From Phytophthora sp. 'mugwort' (Eukaryota; Oomycota; Peronosporomycetes; Peronosporales; Peronosporaceae): DNA of 64,000 nucleotides. The stretch is from assembly GCA_033558025.1 (NCBI GenBank), contig JAUCEF010000002.1:2108001-2172000 (forward strand), read 5' to 3'. Position 1 is the first letter of the stretch. The number at the start of each line of letters is the position of its first letter. The notes beneath the pieces were generated by a model, which saw only the letters and a program-made list of their open reading frames with translations, made no database searches and was not told the origin of the DNA. The translations under genes and the position numbers were made by a program. Of this stretch, positions 10,402 to 20,630 are shown piece by piece.

Positions 10402-13400
10402 CTCCCACTCGACTCGACAGCCTTCAGCGCTTCGATGCCGAGTTTGCTCCGGAGCACACTGAACTGCGTCGCAGAGATTGGCTTCGTCATGATGTCCGCC
10501 AGCATGTCGGTTGTCGAAACATACTGCAGCACCACTTGACCGTCTTCCACCTTCTCGCGCACGAAATGGTAGCGAATGTCGATGTGCTTGGTGCGCTTGT
10601 GGAATTCGGGATTCTTGGCCAACGCGATGGAGCCTTGGTTGTCCTCGTAGATCTTGATTGCTTCATCGCTTGTCATCTCGCCGAGCTCGCACAGGAACAC
10701 CTTAAGCCACACCGCCTCTTGTGTCGCCTCCGATAGCGCCATGTACTCAGCTTCCGTCGAAGACAGCGCCACTGTCCGCTGCTTCTTGCTCCTCCAGCTG
10801 ATGCATCCGCCATTCATCATGAACGCGTAGCCACTTGTACTTCTTCTTGACTCGATGTCTCCAGCCCAGTCGGCATCTGAATAGCCTTGGGGTCCGTCGT
10901 CGCAGCTCGCTTGAAACTCGATGCCGTGCGTCTTCGTGCCTTGAATGTACCTGAAGACCCTCTTGAGCGCCTGCCAGTGTGTCGGGCATGGGTCTGCTGC
11001 AAACTGGCTGAGAACTCCCACTGCTGCTGCGAGGTCCGGGCGTGTGCCTACCATGAGATACATGAGGCATCCCACAGCGTTCCGGTATGGCACGTTTACC
11101 ATGGTCTCGTCGTGCTTGCAGCCGCCCTCGCACATGGCCTTGGTCAGCTTGAGGCCCGGATCCTGTGGCGTCTTAACAGGGTTGCTCTTCTCCATGTTGA
11201 ACTTCTCCAGAATGTCTTTCGCAAACTTGGTTTGCCGCATCGACACCTTCCCTGTCGTCACATCTTGATCGATTTCCATGCCGAGGAAGTACTTGAGCTG
11301 GCCCAGGTCCGTCATCTCGAAACGGTCACTGAGCGCCTTCTTCGTCGACTTGAGCAGCTTGTCGTTGTTACTTGCGAGGATCAGGTCGTCGACATATAGC
11401 GCCACGAAGATCATGTCTTGGTCGTCACGCTTGAAGTAGATGCAGTGGTCAGACTCGCACTTCTTGAACCCTAGCTTGAGCATGAGGTCGTCGATGGTCT
11501 TGTTCCACATCCGCGGCGACTGCTTCAAACCGTAAAGAGACCGCTTGAGCTGACAGACATAGTCCGGGTGCTTTTCATCGATGTAGCCTTCCGGCTGTGC
11601 CATGTAGATGTCTTCGTCTAACAAACCGTTCAGGAAAGCTGTCTTGACATCCATCTGGTGCACCATGAGATTGTACTTGGCCGCCAGACTGAGCAGGATC
11701 CTGATCGACGTGAACTTGGCCACTGGCGCGAAGGTCTCGTCGTAGTCGATGCCGTACTTCTGCGAAAATCCCTTGGCCACCAGTCGCGCCTTGAACCGTT
11801 CGATCTCTCCAGCCTGGTTCTCCTTCACACGGAACACCCATCGGTTGCCGATTGCCTTGCGTCCTTTTGGCAGCGGCACGAGGATCCACGTCTCGTTCTT
11901 GCGGAGCGACTCGACCTCCGAGTCACACGCCTCCTTCCACTTGACTGCGTCGCTGGATTCCATCGCCGACTTGAACGTGGTCGGCATTTCTCCCACTGAA
12001 TTCACGACGTATGCAGCTTCGAAGTCTTGACTTTCTTGAGCCGCAGCCGACATCTCGTCCAGAGTCAGGTGTCGACTCTGCCGCTTGGCACTTGGAACTT
12101 CCACAGCTTCTTCCAGCGACTGCGTCCGCGGGTGTCGCTTGCTGCCTGGTTCAAAACCTTCGTCCCGCGCTGCTTCTTCGTCTTCTTCTTCTTTGTCGTC
12201 TTCATCCGACTGCAACGAATCTTGATCCGTCGTCTCTTCATCTTGAATGACCACCACCTCCCTCTGATGGTAGTCACGTCTCCCACTGTCGAAGACGTCT
12301 TCCATAAACTGCGCGTCGCGGCTCACCAGCACGCGACCGCTCTTGGTCTCTTCGAAACGGTACGCTTTCTCATGCTCCGAGTATCCCAGGAACCGACAGC
12401 GCACCGACCGAGCGTCAAACTTGGTGCGCTTCTCCTTCGGCACGTGCACGTACGCGTGGCAACCGAATACCTTGAGGTTCGCTAGCAGCGGTTTCTTGCC
12501 TGTCCAAACCTGGTGCGGCGACTTGTCGTGGTTGATGGCACGCGTCGGACACCGATTACGGAGGAACGTAGCTGTCACGATAGCTTCACCCCAATACGTC
12601 TTGGGCAATCCAGCATGTTCCAGCATGCAACGCGCACACTCCACCAACGTCCGGTTCATGCGCTCGGCGACTCCGTTCAGCTGAGGCGTGTATGGCGGCG
12701 TGAACTTCTGCATGATACCACGGTCCGCACAGAACTTGGCCATCTCACCCGAAGTGTACTCGCCGCCGTTGTCGCTCCGCAGCATTTTCACGCGCTTGCC
12801 AGTCTGGGTCTCAGCTAACGCGACGAATTGCGCGAACTTGTCGGCCACCTCGGACTTGTTGCGCAGCAAGTACACCACACAGAAGTGCGACTTGTCATCG
12901 ATAAACGTGACAAAATAGCGCTTGCCTCCAAAGGTCGGCGTCTGCATGGGACCGCATACATCACTGTGTACGACTTCTAGCACTTGCTTGGCACGGTTTG
13001 GCGACGTCTTCATGTAGCTTACTCGCGTTTGCTTGCCGAGTGAGCATCCGTCGCATAACTCCCACTGCTTCACCGACGCCATATCGATACCAACACCGTA
13101 GCCCTTCTTGACGATGGCGTCTAGACCGCCATGGCCGATGTGACCAAGTCGAAGGTGCCAGAGGTACGACGTGGTGTCCCCTTGGCGATCCTTCGAACTT
13201 GCCGCATTGGCCTCGTCAGGCATCATCGGAGTCATGCACAGCTTGAACAGTCCTTTGCCCTCACGAGCGCCGAGCTTCCACTTGAGACTCTTCGTTTCAG
13301 CGAAGCACCCGTCGCTCTCGAAGATAACTGGCCCGACGTCCTTAGTGAACCGACCAACCGAAAACAGGTTACGCGACAGCTTCGGAATGTGCCACACGTT

Positions 13401-14483
13401 CGTGAGTACACCCTTCTTCATGCCGCGCGGGGTCTTCATCGACATCACAATGTCGCCGGTCCCCACAGCCTGAACCACACCGTCGTCCGCGAGATGCACG
13501 TCCACCGGAGAGATCTTCTTGTAGTTCTTCATGTACTCCTTCGAGTACGTCATGTGCTGCGTCGCACCCGAGTCGACCAGCCACACTCCATTCGACTTGG
13601 AGGCACCCGTGTTACCACCAACCGAGAAGAGGAAGTCGCCAGAGTCATCTTCACTCTGCGCGACATTCGCTCGTTGCGGCCTCTGCCGCTCCGCGTTCTC
13701 GCGGATTCGCACCGGACACTTGGCGATCCAATGTCCGTGCTCGCCACAGTAGTGACAGGCACTAGTCTTCTGCGCCTGCCGACCCTTGCGCTTGTTGTCG
13801 CTTGTCATGAACGCTTGACCTTGACCGTGCGCGGTGCCGTCCGTACCGCCACCTTGTTCCTTGCGCTTCATGTCCTCATGCAGCAGCCGAGACGTCACGA
13901 GTTCCCACGACAGTGAGTCGGCTCTCGACTCCAACGCCGTGATCAGGAACTGGTACGACTCGCTCAGACTTCCCAAAAGCGTGATCACCAAGTCGTCCTC
14001 GCTGACCGGAGCGCCCACTGCGTCGAGCTGCTCCGCCAGCGTCTTGATATTGTTGATGTGCTCCAGCACATCATCACCTTCGTCCATCATCGTCGTGAAG
14101 AAACGCCGACGAAGAAAGAGCTTGTTGGCCAAACTCTTCTTCTCGAAGTGTCCTTCCAGTCTTGACCATGCATCATGCGCGCCACTCGCCGAGCGAACCA
14201 GCGGCAGCTGCGAATCCTCCATCGCGAGACAGATGATCGCCAGCGCCTTGCGCGACTTCTTCCGAAAGAGCGCTTGATCCGCCGCAGTCTGGCAGTGCTC
14301 CAGCTTCACTTCCCCACTTGTCACTTCCCACAGTTCGCGCTCCTCGAGCACCATCTGCATCTTGAACTTCCACGTGTGGAAGTTAGTTCCGTCGAACTTG
14401 TTAATGCGGGTGGTAGTCGACGTGGCGTCCATGGCGAAGGCGTAGTCGGGGTCTTGGTCAGGGAAGACGGGGCTTGGGCTCAT
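10359..14483 (-). CDS. Family B copia Gag-Pol polyprotein (B1), intact
   Basis: A 1374-residue uninterrupted copia polyprotein with the domain order gag, CCHC zinc knuckle (C243, C246, H251, C256), aspartic protease (D304-S-G), integrase (H443, H448, C477, C480; D508, D571, E607, a D-D-35-E core), reverse transcriptase (D945, YVDD at 1030-1033) and RNase H (SDADWAG, STEAEY, EDNQGS). The ATG at 14481-14483 sits inside the primer-binding site and is the first ATG after the putative transcription start. An upstream in-frame TTG is unlikely to be used. Small differences from B2 and B3 include QDVTTGK and AKDILEK. It would supply all enzymes for cytoplasmic reverse transcription in virus-like particles and for nuclear integration. 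Gag and Pol share one frame, so there is no frameshift to set their ratio. Confidence 0.95.
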   Translation of the reverse strand: MSPSPVFPDQDPDYAFAMDATSTTTRINKFDGTNFHTWKFKMQMVLEERELWEVTSGEVKLEHCQTAADQALFRKKSRKALAIICLAMEDSQLPLVRSASGAHDAWSRLEGHFEKKSLANKLFLRRRFFTTMMDEGDDVLEHINNIKTLAEQLDAVGAPVSEDDLVITLLGSLSESYQFLITALESRADSLSWELVTSRLLHEDMKRKEQGGGTDGTAHGQGQAFMTSDNKRKGRQAQKTSACHYCGEHGHWIAKCPVRIRENAERQRPQRANVAQSEDDSGDFLFSVGGNTGASKSNGVWLVDSGATQHMTYSKEYMKNYKKISPVDVHLADDGVVQAVGTGDIVMSMKTPRGMKKGVLTNVWHIPKLSRNLFSVGRFTKDVGPVIFESDGCFAETKSLKWKLGAREGKGLFKLCMTPMMPDEANAASSKDRQGDTTSYLWHLRLGHIGHGGLDAIVKKGYGVGIDMASVKQWELCDGCSLGKQTRVSYMKTSPNRAKQVLEVVHSDVCGPMQTPTFGGKRYFVTFIDDKSHFCVVYLLRNKSEVADKFAQFVALAETQTGKRVKMLRSDNGGEYTSGEMAKFCADRGIMQKFTPPYTPQLNGVAERMNRTLVECARCMLEHAGLPKTYWGEAIVTATFLRNRCPTRAINHDKSPHQVWTGKKPLLANLKVFGCHAYVHVPKEKRTKFDARSVRCRFLGYSEHEKAYRFEETKSGRVLVSRDAQFMEDVFDSGRRDYHQREVVVIQDEETTDQDSLQSDEDDKEEEDEEAARDEGFEPGSKRHPRTQSLEEAVEVPSAKRQSRHLTLDEMSAAAQESQDFEAAYVVNSVGEMPTTFKSAMESSDAVKWKEACDSEVESLRKNETWILVPLPKGRKAIGNRWVFRVKENQAGEIERFKARLVAKGFSQKYGIDYDETFAPVAKFTSIRILLSLAAKYNLMVHQMDVKTAFLNGLLDEDIYMAQPEGYIDEKHPDYVCQLKRSLYGLKQSPRMWNKTIDDLMLKLGFKKCESDHCIYFKRDDQDMIFVALYVDDLILASNNDKLLKSTKKALSDRFEMTDLGQLKYFLGMEIDQDVTTGKVSMRQTKFAKDILEKFNMEKSNPVKTPQDPGLKLTKAMCEGGCKHDETMVNVPYRNAVGCLMYLMVGTRPDLAAAVGVLSQFAADPCPTHWQALKRVFRYIQGTKTHGIEFQASCDDGPQGYSDADWAGDIESRRSTSGYAFMMNGGCISWRSKKQRTVALSSTEAEYMALSEATQEAVWLKVFLCELGEMTSDEAIKIYEDNQGSIALAKNPEFHKRTKHIDIRYHFVREKVEDGQVVLQYVSTTDMLADIMTKPISATQFSVLRSKLGIEALKAVESSGSVVKETSRPAAVYR

Positions 14484-14487
14484 AACC
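14472..14487 (-). promoter_or_regulatory. Primer-binding site of B1 (half tRNA-iMet type), overlapping the start codon
   Basis: Sense sequence GGTTATGAGCCCAAGC immediately follows the 5' LTR. It is complementary to an initiator-tRNA anticodon arm (GGGCTCATAACC core). The polyprotein ATG is bases 5-7 of the site. Confidence 0.85.
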
Positions 14488-14841
14488 AAAAGGCTTGGTC
14501 ACTTGATGGCAAAATGCAAAGTGATTGATTTAGGTCCTTAGTTCGCAAACTCCTTGCTACCTCTAAGCCTACAGTTCTACCTACTGGGTACACTCTACTG
14601 GATTCTCTACTGGATACTGAGTTACTTCAGCCAATCAGGGAGTGCCACGTAGAGCCCATCATGTACCCACAATCTTGTACCCACTCATGGCGTAATCGTC
14701 CGTGGCGTAAACACCGTCCCATAAACACCGTGACGTAATCTTCGTCTCGTAATCACAGGATGATTGCGATGCCACTGAGTGAAGGTCATACCGGTATCCT
14801 ACCGGTATACAGCAGCTGGTCGAGACGTCTCCTTGACAACA
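14488..14841 (-). repeat. Family B LTR (5' LTR of B1)
   Basis: A 354-bp antisense LTR ending CCTTGACAACA at 14841. It differs at about one position from the 3' LTR. Confidence 0.94.
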
Positions 14842-15340
14842 CTAACTCGCTCAAGGGTTTTTACGAAGACGAAGGCATCGAGCAGCAAACCACGGTTCCG
14901 TACGCGCACCAGACGAACGGCACGGCAGAGCGAGCTATCCGAACTATCGTCACGATCGGCCGCAGCATGCTGCATCACGCTAAGCTGGACAAGTGTTTCT
15001 GGGCTGAGGCGGCCATGACTGCCATCTACGTGAAGAATCGTCTGCCGTCACCCAAGATCGAGCACAAGACTCCGTTCGAGATCGTTTACAACTCCAAGCC
15101 GAGTGTGAAGCACATGCGTGTTTTCGGCTGTCGGACGTACATCCTGACTCCGAAGGAGAAGCGACTCAAGTGGGATCCCAAGGCTCGCGCCGGATTGTTT
15201 CTGGGTTACGAAGAAGTGTCCAAGGCGTATCGACTTTATGACATCGAGGCGGGGCAGGTGGTCATCAGTCGCGATGTCAACTTCGATGAGTCGACCTTTG
15301 GATTTTCACCGTCGATTTCTGATGAAGATGTCGACGACCT
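14842..15340 (+). pseudogene. Family A Gag-Pol fragment, integrase C-half
   Basis: In-frame A sequence from about residue 569 to 735. It contains the catalytic Glu region (NGTAERA) and the conserved post-core motifs FGCRTY and GLFLGYEE. It is wedged between B1 and the A LTR piece at 15341, with no start or stop of its own. It is the flanking target of the Z 3' LTR (last five bases GACCT). Confidence 0.88.
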
Positions 15341-15395
15341 TGATAAAGGTGTTGAGGTCTTGAAGCGAGGCTTGGGTTGAGCGGAGGGAGTTCTG
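15341..15395 (-). repeat. Family A LTR, outer piece of the Z 3' LTR
   Basis: The first 55 bp of an antisense A LTR (TGATAAAGG to GAGTTCTG). It is interrupted by B2 and resumes at 20195. The two pieces add up to exactly 343 bp. Confidence 0.92.
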
Positions 15396-15749
15396 AAAAG
15401 GCTTGGTCACTTGATGGCAAAATGCAAAGTGATTGATTTAGGTCCTTAGTTCGCAAACTCCTTGCTACCTCTAAGCCTACAGTTCTACCTACTGGGTACA
15501 CTCTACTGGATTCTCTACTGGATACTGAGTTACTTCAGCCAATCAGGGAGTGCCACGTAGAGCCCATCATGTACCCACAATCTTGTACCCACCCATGGCG
15601 TAATCGTCCGTGGCGTAAACACCGTCCCATAAACACCGTGACGTAATCTTCGTCTCGTAATCACAGGATGATTGCGATGCCACTGAGTGAAGGTCATACC
15701 GGTATCCTACCGGTATACAGCAGCTGGTCGAGACGTCTCCTTGACAACA
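15396..15749 (-). repeat. Family B LTR (3' LTR of B2)
   Basis: 354 bp, from AAAAGGC to GACAACA on the plus strand. It contains the last 13 codons and the stop of the B2 polyprotein. Confidence 0.94.
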
Positions 15750-18700
15750 CTCCCACTCGACTCGACAGCCTTCAGCGCTTCGATGCCGAGTTTGCTCCGG
15801 AGCACACTGAACTGCGTCGCAGAGATTGGCTTCGTCATGATGTCCGCCAGCATGTCGGTTGTCGAAACATACTGCAGCACCACTTGACCGTCTTCCACCT
15901 TCTCGCGCACGAAATGGTAGCGAATGTCGATGTGCTTGGTGCGCTTGTGGAATTCGGGATTCTTGGCCAACGCGATGGAACCTTGGTTGTCCTCGTAGAT
16001 CTTGATTGCTTCATCGCTTGTCATCTCGCCGAGCTCGCACAGGAACACCTTGAGCCACACCGCCTCTTGTGTCGCCTCCGATAGCGCCATGTACTCAGCT
16101 TCCGTCGAAGACAGCGCCACTGTCCGCTGCTTCTTGCTCCTCCAGCTGATGCATCCGCCATTCATCATGAACGCGTAGCCACTTGTACTTCTTCTTGACT
16201 CGATGTCTCCAGCCCAGTCGGCATCTGAATAGCCTTGGGGTCCGTCGTCGCAGCTCGCTTGAAACTCGATGCCGTGCGTCTTCGTGCCTTGAATGTACCT
16301 GAAGACCCTCTTGAGCGCCTGCCAGTGTGTCGGGCATGGGTCTGCTGCAAACTGGCTGAGAACTCCCACTGCTGCTGCGAGGTCCGGGCGTGTGCCTACC
16401 ATGAGATACATGAGGCATCCCACAGCGTTCCGGTATGGCACGTTTACCATGGTCTCGTCGTGCTTGCAGCCGCCCTCGCACATGGCCTTGGTCAGCTTGA
16501 GGCCCGGATCCTGTGGCGTCTTAACAGGGTTGCTCTTCTCCATGTTGAACTTCTCCAGAATGTTTTTCGCAAACTTGGTTTGCCGCATCGACACCTTCCC
16601 TGTCGTCATATCTTGATCGATTTCCATGCCGAGGAAGTACTTGAGGTGGCCCAGGTCCGTCATCTCGAAACGGTCACTGAGCGCCTTCTTCGTCGACTTG
16701 AGCAGCTTGTCGTTGTTACTTGCGAGGATCAGGTCGTCGACATATAGCGCCACGAAGATCATGTCTTGGTCGTCACGCTTGAAGTAGATGCAGTGGTCAG
16801 ATTCGCACTTCTTGAACCCTAGCTTGAGCATGAGGTCGTCGATGGTCTTGTTCCACATCCGCGGCGACTGCTTCAAACCGTAAAGAGACCGCTTGAGCTG
16901 ACAGACATAGTCCGGGTGCTTTTCATCGATGTAGCCTTCCGGCTGTGCCATGTAGATGTCTTCGTCTAACAAACCGTTCAGGAAAGCTGTCTTGACATCC
17001 ATCTGGTGCACCATGAGATTGTACTTGGCCGCCAGACTGAGCAGGATCCTGATCGACGTGAACTTGGCCACTGGCGCGAAGGTCTCGTCGTAGTCGATGC
17101 CGTACTTCTGCGAAAATCCCTTGGCCACCAGTCGCGCCTTGAACCGTTCGATCTCTCCAGCCTGGTTCTCCTTCACACGGAACACCCATCGGTTGCCGAT
17201 TGCCTTGCGTCCTTTTGGCAGCGGCACGAGGATCCACGTCTCGTTCTTGCGGAGCGACTCGACCTCCGAGTCACACGCCTCCTTCCACTTGACTGCGTCG
17301 CTGGATTCCATCGCCGACTTGAACGTGGTCGGCATTTCTCCCACTGAATTCACGACGTATGCAGCTTCGAAGTCTTGACTTTCTTGAGCCGCAGCCGACA
17401 TCTCGTCCAGAGTCAGGTGTCGACTCTGCCGCTTGGCACTTGGAACTTCCACAGCTTCTTCCAGCGACTGCGTCCGCGGGTGTCGCTTGCTGCCTGGTTC
17501 AAAACCTTCGTCCCGCGCTGCTTCTTCGTCTTCTTCTTCTTTGTCGTCTTCATCCGACTGCAACGAATCTTGATCCGTCGTCTCTTCATCTTGAATGACC
17601 ACCACCTCCCTCTGATGGTAGTCACGTCTCCCACTGTCGAAGACGTCTTCCATAAACTGCGCGTCGCGGCTCACCAGCACGCGACCGCTCTTGGTCTCTT
17701 CGAAACGGTACGCTTTCTCATGCTCCGAGTATCCCAGGAACCGACAGCGCACCGACCGAGCGTCAAACTTGGTGCGCTTCTCCTTCGGCACGTGCACGTA
17801 CGCGTGGCAACCGAACACCTTGAGGTTCGCTAGCAGCGGTTTCTTGCCTGTCCAAACCTGGTGCGGCGACTTGTCGTGGTTGATGGCACGCGTCGGACAC
17901 CGATTACGGAGGAACGTAGCTGTCACGACAGCTTCACCCCAATACGTCTTGGGCAATCCAGCATGTTCCAGCATGCAACGCGCACACTCCACCAACGTCC
18001 GGTTCATGCGCTCGGCGACTCCGTTCAGCTGAGGCGTGTATGGCGGCGTGAACTTCTGCATGATACCACGGTCCGCACAGAACTTGGCCATCTCACCCGA
18101 AGTGTACTCGCCGCCGTTGTCGCTCCGCAGCATTTTCACGCGCTTGCCAGTCTGGGTCTCAGCTAACGCGACGAATTGCGCGAACTTGTCGGCCACCTCG
18201 GACTTGTTGCGCAGCAAGTACACCACACAGAAGTGCGACTTGTCATCGATAAACGTGACAAAATAGCGCTTGCCTCCAAAGGTCGGCGTCTGCATGGGAC
18301 CGCATACATCACTGTGTACGACTTCTAGCACTTGCTTGGCACGGTTTGGCGACGTCTTCATGTAGCTTACTCGCGTTTGCTTGCCGAGTGAGCATCCGTC
18401 GCATAACTCCCACTGCTTCACCGACGCCATATCGATACCAACACCGTAGCCCTTCTTGACGATGGCGTCTAGACCGCCATGGCCGATGTGACCAAGTCGA
18501 AGGTGCCAGAGGTACGACGTGGTGTCCCCTTGGCGATCCTTCGAACTTGCCGCATTGGCCTCGTCAGGCATCATCGGAGTCATGCACAGCTTGAACAGTC
18601 CTTTGCCCTCACGAGCGCCGAGCTTCCACTTGAGACTCTTCGTTTCAGCGAAGCACCCGTCGCTCTCGAAGATAACTGGCCCGACGTCCTTAGTGAACCG

Positions 18701-19831
18701 ACCAACCGAAAACAGGTTACGCGACAGCTTCGGAATGTGCCACACGTTCGTGAGTACACCCTTCTTCATGCCGCGCGGGGTCTTCATCGACATCACAATG
18801 TCGCCGGTCGCCACAGCCTGAACCACACCGTCGTCCGCGAGATGCACGTCCACCGGAGAGATCTTCTTGTAGTTCTTCATGTACTCCTTCGAGTACGTCA
18901 TGTGCTGCGTCGCACCCGAGTCGACCAGCCACACTCCATTCGACTTGGAGGCACCCGTGTTACCACCAACCGAGAAGAGGAAGTCGCCAGAGTCATCTTC
19001 ACTCTGCGCGACATTCGCTCGTTGCGGCCTCTGCCGCTCCGCGTTCTCGCGGATTCGCACCGGACACTTGGCGATCCAATGTCCGTGCTCGCCACAGTAG
19101 TGACAGGCACTAGTCTTCTGCGCCTGCCGACCCTTGCGCTTGTTGTCGCTTGTCATGAACGCTTGACCTTGACCGTGCGCGGTGCCGTCCGTACCGCCAC
19201 CTTGTTCCTTGCGCTTCATGTCCTCATGCAGCAGCCGAGACGTCACGAGTTCCCACGACAGTGAGTCGGCTCTCGACTCCAACGCCGTGATCAGGAACTG
19301 GTACGACTCGCTCAGACTTCCCAAAAGCGTGATCACCAAGTCGTCCTCGCTGACCGGAGCGCCCACTGCGTCGAGCTGCTCCGCCAGCGTCTTGATCTTG
19401 TTGATGTGCTCCAGCACATCATCACCTTCGTCCATCATCGTCGTGAAGAAACGCCGACGAAGAAAGAGCTTGTTGGCCAAACTCTTCTTCTCGAAGTGTC
19501 CTTCCAGTCTTGACCATGCATCATGCGCGCCACTCGCCGAGCGAACCAGCGGCAGCTGCGAATCCTCCATCGCGAGACAGATGATCGCCAGCGCCTTGCG
19601 CGACTTCTTCCGAAAGAGCGCTTGATCCGCCGCAGTCTGGCAGTGCTCCAGCTTCACTTCCCCACTTGTCACTTCCCACAGTTCGCGCTCCTCGAGCACC
19701 ATCTGCATCTTGAACTTCCACGTGTGGAAGTTAGTTCCGTCGAACTTGTTAATGCGGGCGGTAGTCGAAGTGGCGTCCATGGCGAAGGCGTAGTCGGGGT
19801 CTTGGTCAGGGAAGACGGGGCTTGGGCTCAT
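15707..19831 (-). CDS. Family B copia Gag-Pol polyprotein (B2), intact
   Basis: A 1374-residue polyprotein with the same domains and catalytic residues as B1 and no interruption. Its differences are single residues (for example G341 to A just after the protease, and a Val in the EAVVTATF part of integrase), none at a catalytic position. The start ATG (19829-19831) is inside the primer-binding site (19820-19835). The stop lies in the 3' LTR. With matching LTRs and a target duplication, this copy has everything expected of an autonomous element. Confidence 0.95.
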   Translation of the reverse strand: MSPSPVFPDQDPDYAFAMDATSTTARINKFDGTNFHTWKFKMQMVLEERELWEVTSGEVKLEHCQTAADQALFRKKSRKALAIICLAMEDSQLPLVRSASGAHDAWSRLEGHFEKKSLANKLFLRRRFFTTMMDEGDDVLEHINKIKTLAEQLDAVGAPVSEDDLVITLLGSLSESYQFLITALESRADSLSWELVTSRLLHEDMKRKEQGGGTDGTAHGQGQAFMTSDNKRKGRQAQKTSACHYCGEHGHWIAKCPVRIRENAERQRPQRANVAQSEDDSGDFLFSVGGNTGASKSNGVWLVDSGATQHMTYSKEYMKNYKKISPVDVHLADDGVVQAVATGDIVMSMKTPRGMKKGVLTNVWHIPKLSRNLFSVGRFTKDVGPVIFESDGCFAETKSLKWKLGAREGKGLFKLCMTPMMPDEANAASSKDRQGDTTSYLWHLRLGHIGHGGLDAIVKKGYGVGIDMASVKQWELCDGCSLGKQTRVSYMKTSPNRAKQVLEVVHSDVCGPMQTPTFGGKRYFVTFIDDKSHFCVVYLLRNKSEVADKFAQFVALAETQTGKRVKMLRSDNGGEYTSGEMAKFCADRGIMQKFTPPYTPQLNGVAERMNRTLVECARCMLEHAGLPKTYWGEAVVTATFLRNRCPTRAINHDKSPHQVWTGKKPLLANLKVFGCHAYVHVPKEKRTKFDARSVRCRFLGYSEHEKAYRFEETKSGRVLVSRDAQFMEDVFDSGRRDYHQREVVVIQDEETTDQDSLQSDEDDKEEEDEEAARDEGFEPGSKRHPRTQSLEEAVEVPSAKRQSRHLTLDEMSAAAQESQDFEAAYVVNSVGEMPTTFKSAMESSDAVKWKEACDSEVESLRKNETWILVPLPKGRKAIGNRWVFRVKENQAGEIERFKARLVAKGFSQKYGIDYDETFAPVAKFTSIRILLSLAAKYNLMVHQMDVKTAFLNGLLDEDIYMAQPEGYIDEKHPDYVCQLKRSLYGLKQSPRMWNKTIDDLMLKLGFKKCESDHCIYFKRDDQDMIFVALYVDDLILASNNDKLLKSTKKALSDRFEMTDLGHLKYFLGMEIDQDMTTGKVSMRQTKFAKNILEKFNMEKSNPVKTPQDPGLKLTKAMCEGGCKHDETMVNVPYRNAVGCLMYLMVGTRPDLAAAVGVLSQFAADPCPTHWQALKRVFRYIQGTKTHGIEFQASCDDGPQGYSDADWAGDIESRRSTSGYAFMMNGGCISWRSKKQRTVALSSTEAEYMALSEATQEAVWLKVFLCELGEMTSDEAIKIYEDNQGSIALAKNPEFHKRTKHIDIRYHFVREKVEDGQVVLQYVSTTDMLADIMTKPISATQFSVLRSKLGIEALKAVESSGSVVKETSRPAAVYR

Positions 19832-19835
19832 AACC

Positions 19836-20189
19836 AAAAGGCTTGGTCACTTGATGGCAAAATGCAAAGTGATTGATTTAGGTCCTTAGTTCGCAAACTC
19901 CTTGCTACCTCTAAGCCTACAGTTCTACCTACTGGGTACACTCTACTGGATTCTCTACTGGATACTGAGTTACTTCAGCCAATCAGGGAGTGCCACGTAG
20001 AGCCCATCATGTACCCACAATCTTGTACCCACCCATGGCGTAATCGTCCGTGGCGTAAACACCGTCCCATAAACACCGTGACGTAATCTTCGTCTCGTAA
20101 TCACAGGATGATTGCGATGCCACTGAGTGAAGGTCATACCGGTATCCTACCGGTATACAGCAGCTGGTCGAGACGTCTCCTTGACAATA
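19836..20189 (-). repeat. Family B LTR (5' LTR of B2)
   Basis: 354 bp, ending GACAATA, one base different from the consensus CAACA end. Confidence 0.94.
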
Positions 20190-20194
20190 TTCTG

Positions 20195-20482
20195 CACTTG
20201 GGTGCGGGGACCGGAGTGAAGACCACTTGAGCTGAAGAAGGAAGATTCGAAAGTGATTGATTTATCGGAGCTTACACTACCTAGTCTACGACATAGATAT
20301 GCAGCCCTGCATCCAATCATTTGGTGCATCCAATCACCAACACTCCGCACTCGTCCAATCATCCTACTCGTCTAATCATCGGTTGCGTAAACAACGTACC
20401 GTAAACATCGCGGGATCGTGTTGGACCGGTTCGGGTTAACCGGTTACTGGTACACAGTACCAAAACCTGGCAACCCTCAATA
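20195..20482 (-). repeat. Family A LTR, inner piece of the Z 3' LTR
   Basis: The remaining 288 bp of the LTR interrupted by B2. It ends CCCTCAATA next to the polypurine tract of Z. It carries a rare variant (CTACGACATAG near 20286) that recurs in the inverted LTR at 20631-20973. Confidence 0.92.
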
Positions 20483-20489
20483 CGCCCCC

Positions 20490-20630
20490 TCAATGCGAAC
20501 ACGCGTGGATTCCGAGGGACGCCGTCAGATCCATGTGGCGCGGTCCTGGCAGTGCCTTGGTCATGATGTCCGCCAGCATGATAGAAGTCTCGCAGTACTC
20601 GAGCTTGACTTCGCCGCGCTTGACCTCATC
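20490..20630 (-). pseudogene. Family A Gag-Pol C-terminal piece of element Z
   Basis: Encodes the last 46-47 residues of an A polyprotein in antisense, from about DEVKRGE to the HACSH terminus, with its stop in the polypurine tract at 20490-20492. The reading frame is cut at 20630 by an A LTR. The last five bases, TCATC, recur as the first bases at 44096 and 52995, where antisense A coding sequence continues. The body of this element is best matched by 52995-56899. Confidence 0.85.

Larger units (their letters stand above)
10048..14841 (-). mobile_element. Family B copia retrotransposon B1, structurally complete
   Basis: A 4794-bp element with 354-bp LTRs at both ends and an unbroken polyprotein ORF. 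The LTRs appear to differ at one base (GCGGTGCC at 10329 against GCGATGCC in the 5' copy). The flanks do not match: the left is antisense A gag ending AGACC, the right is sense A integrase starting CTAAC. So it has no target duplication in its present position. Confidence 0.93.
15396..20189 (-). mobile_element. Family B copia retrotransposon B2, complete, TSD TTCTG
   Basis: A 4794-bp element with an intact ORF and 354-bp LTRs that appear to differ only at the penultimate base of the 5' LTR (CAATA for CAACA at 20188). TTCTG occurs at both 15391-15395 and 20190-20194, giving a perfect 5-bp target duplication inside the 3' LTR of element Z. This is the cleanest B insertion in the window and fixes the B LTR ends as TGTTGTC...CCTTTT. 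Confidence 0.95.
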
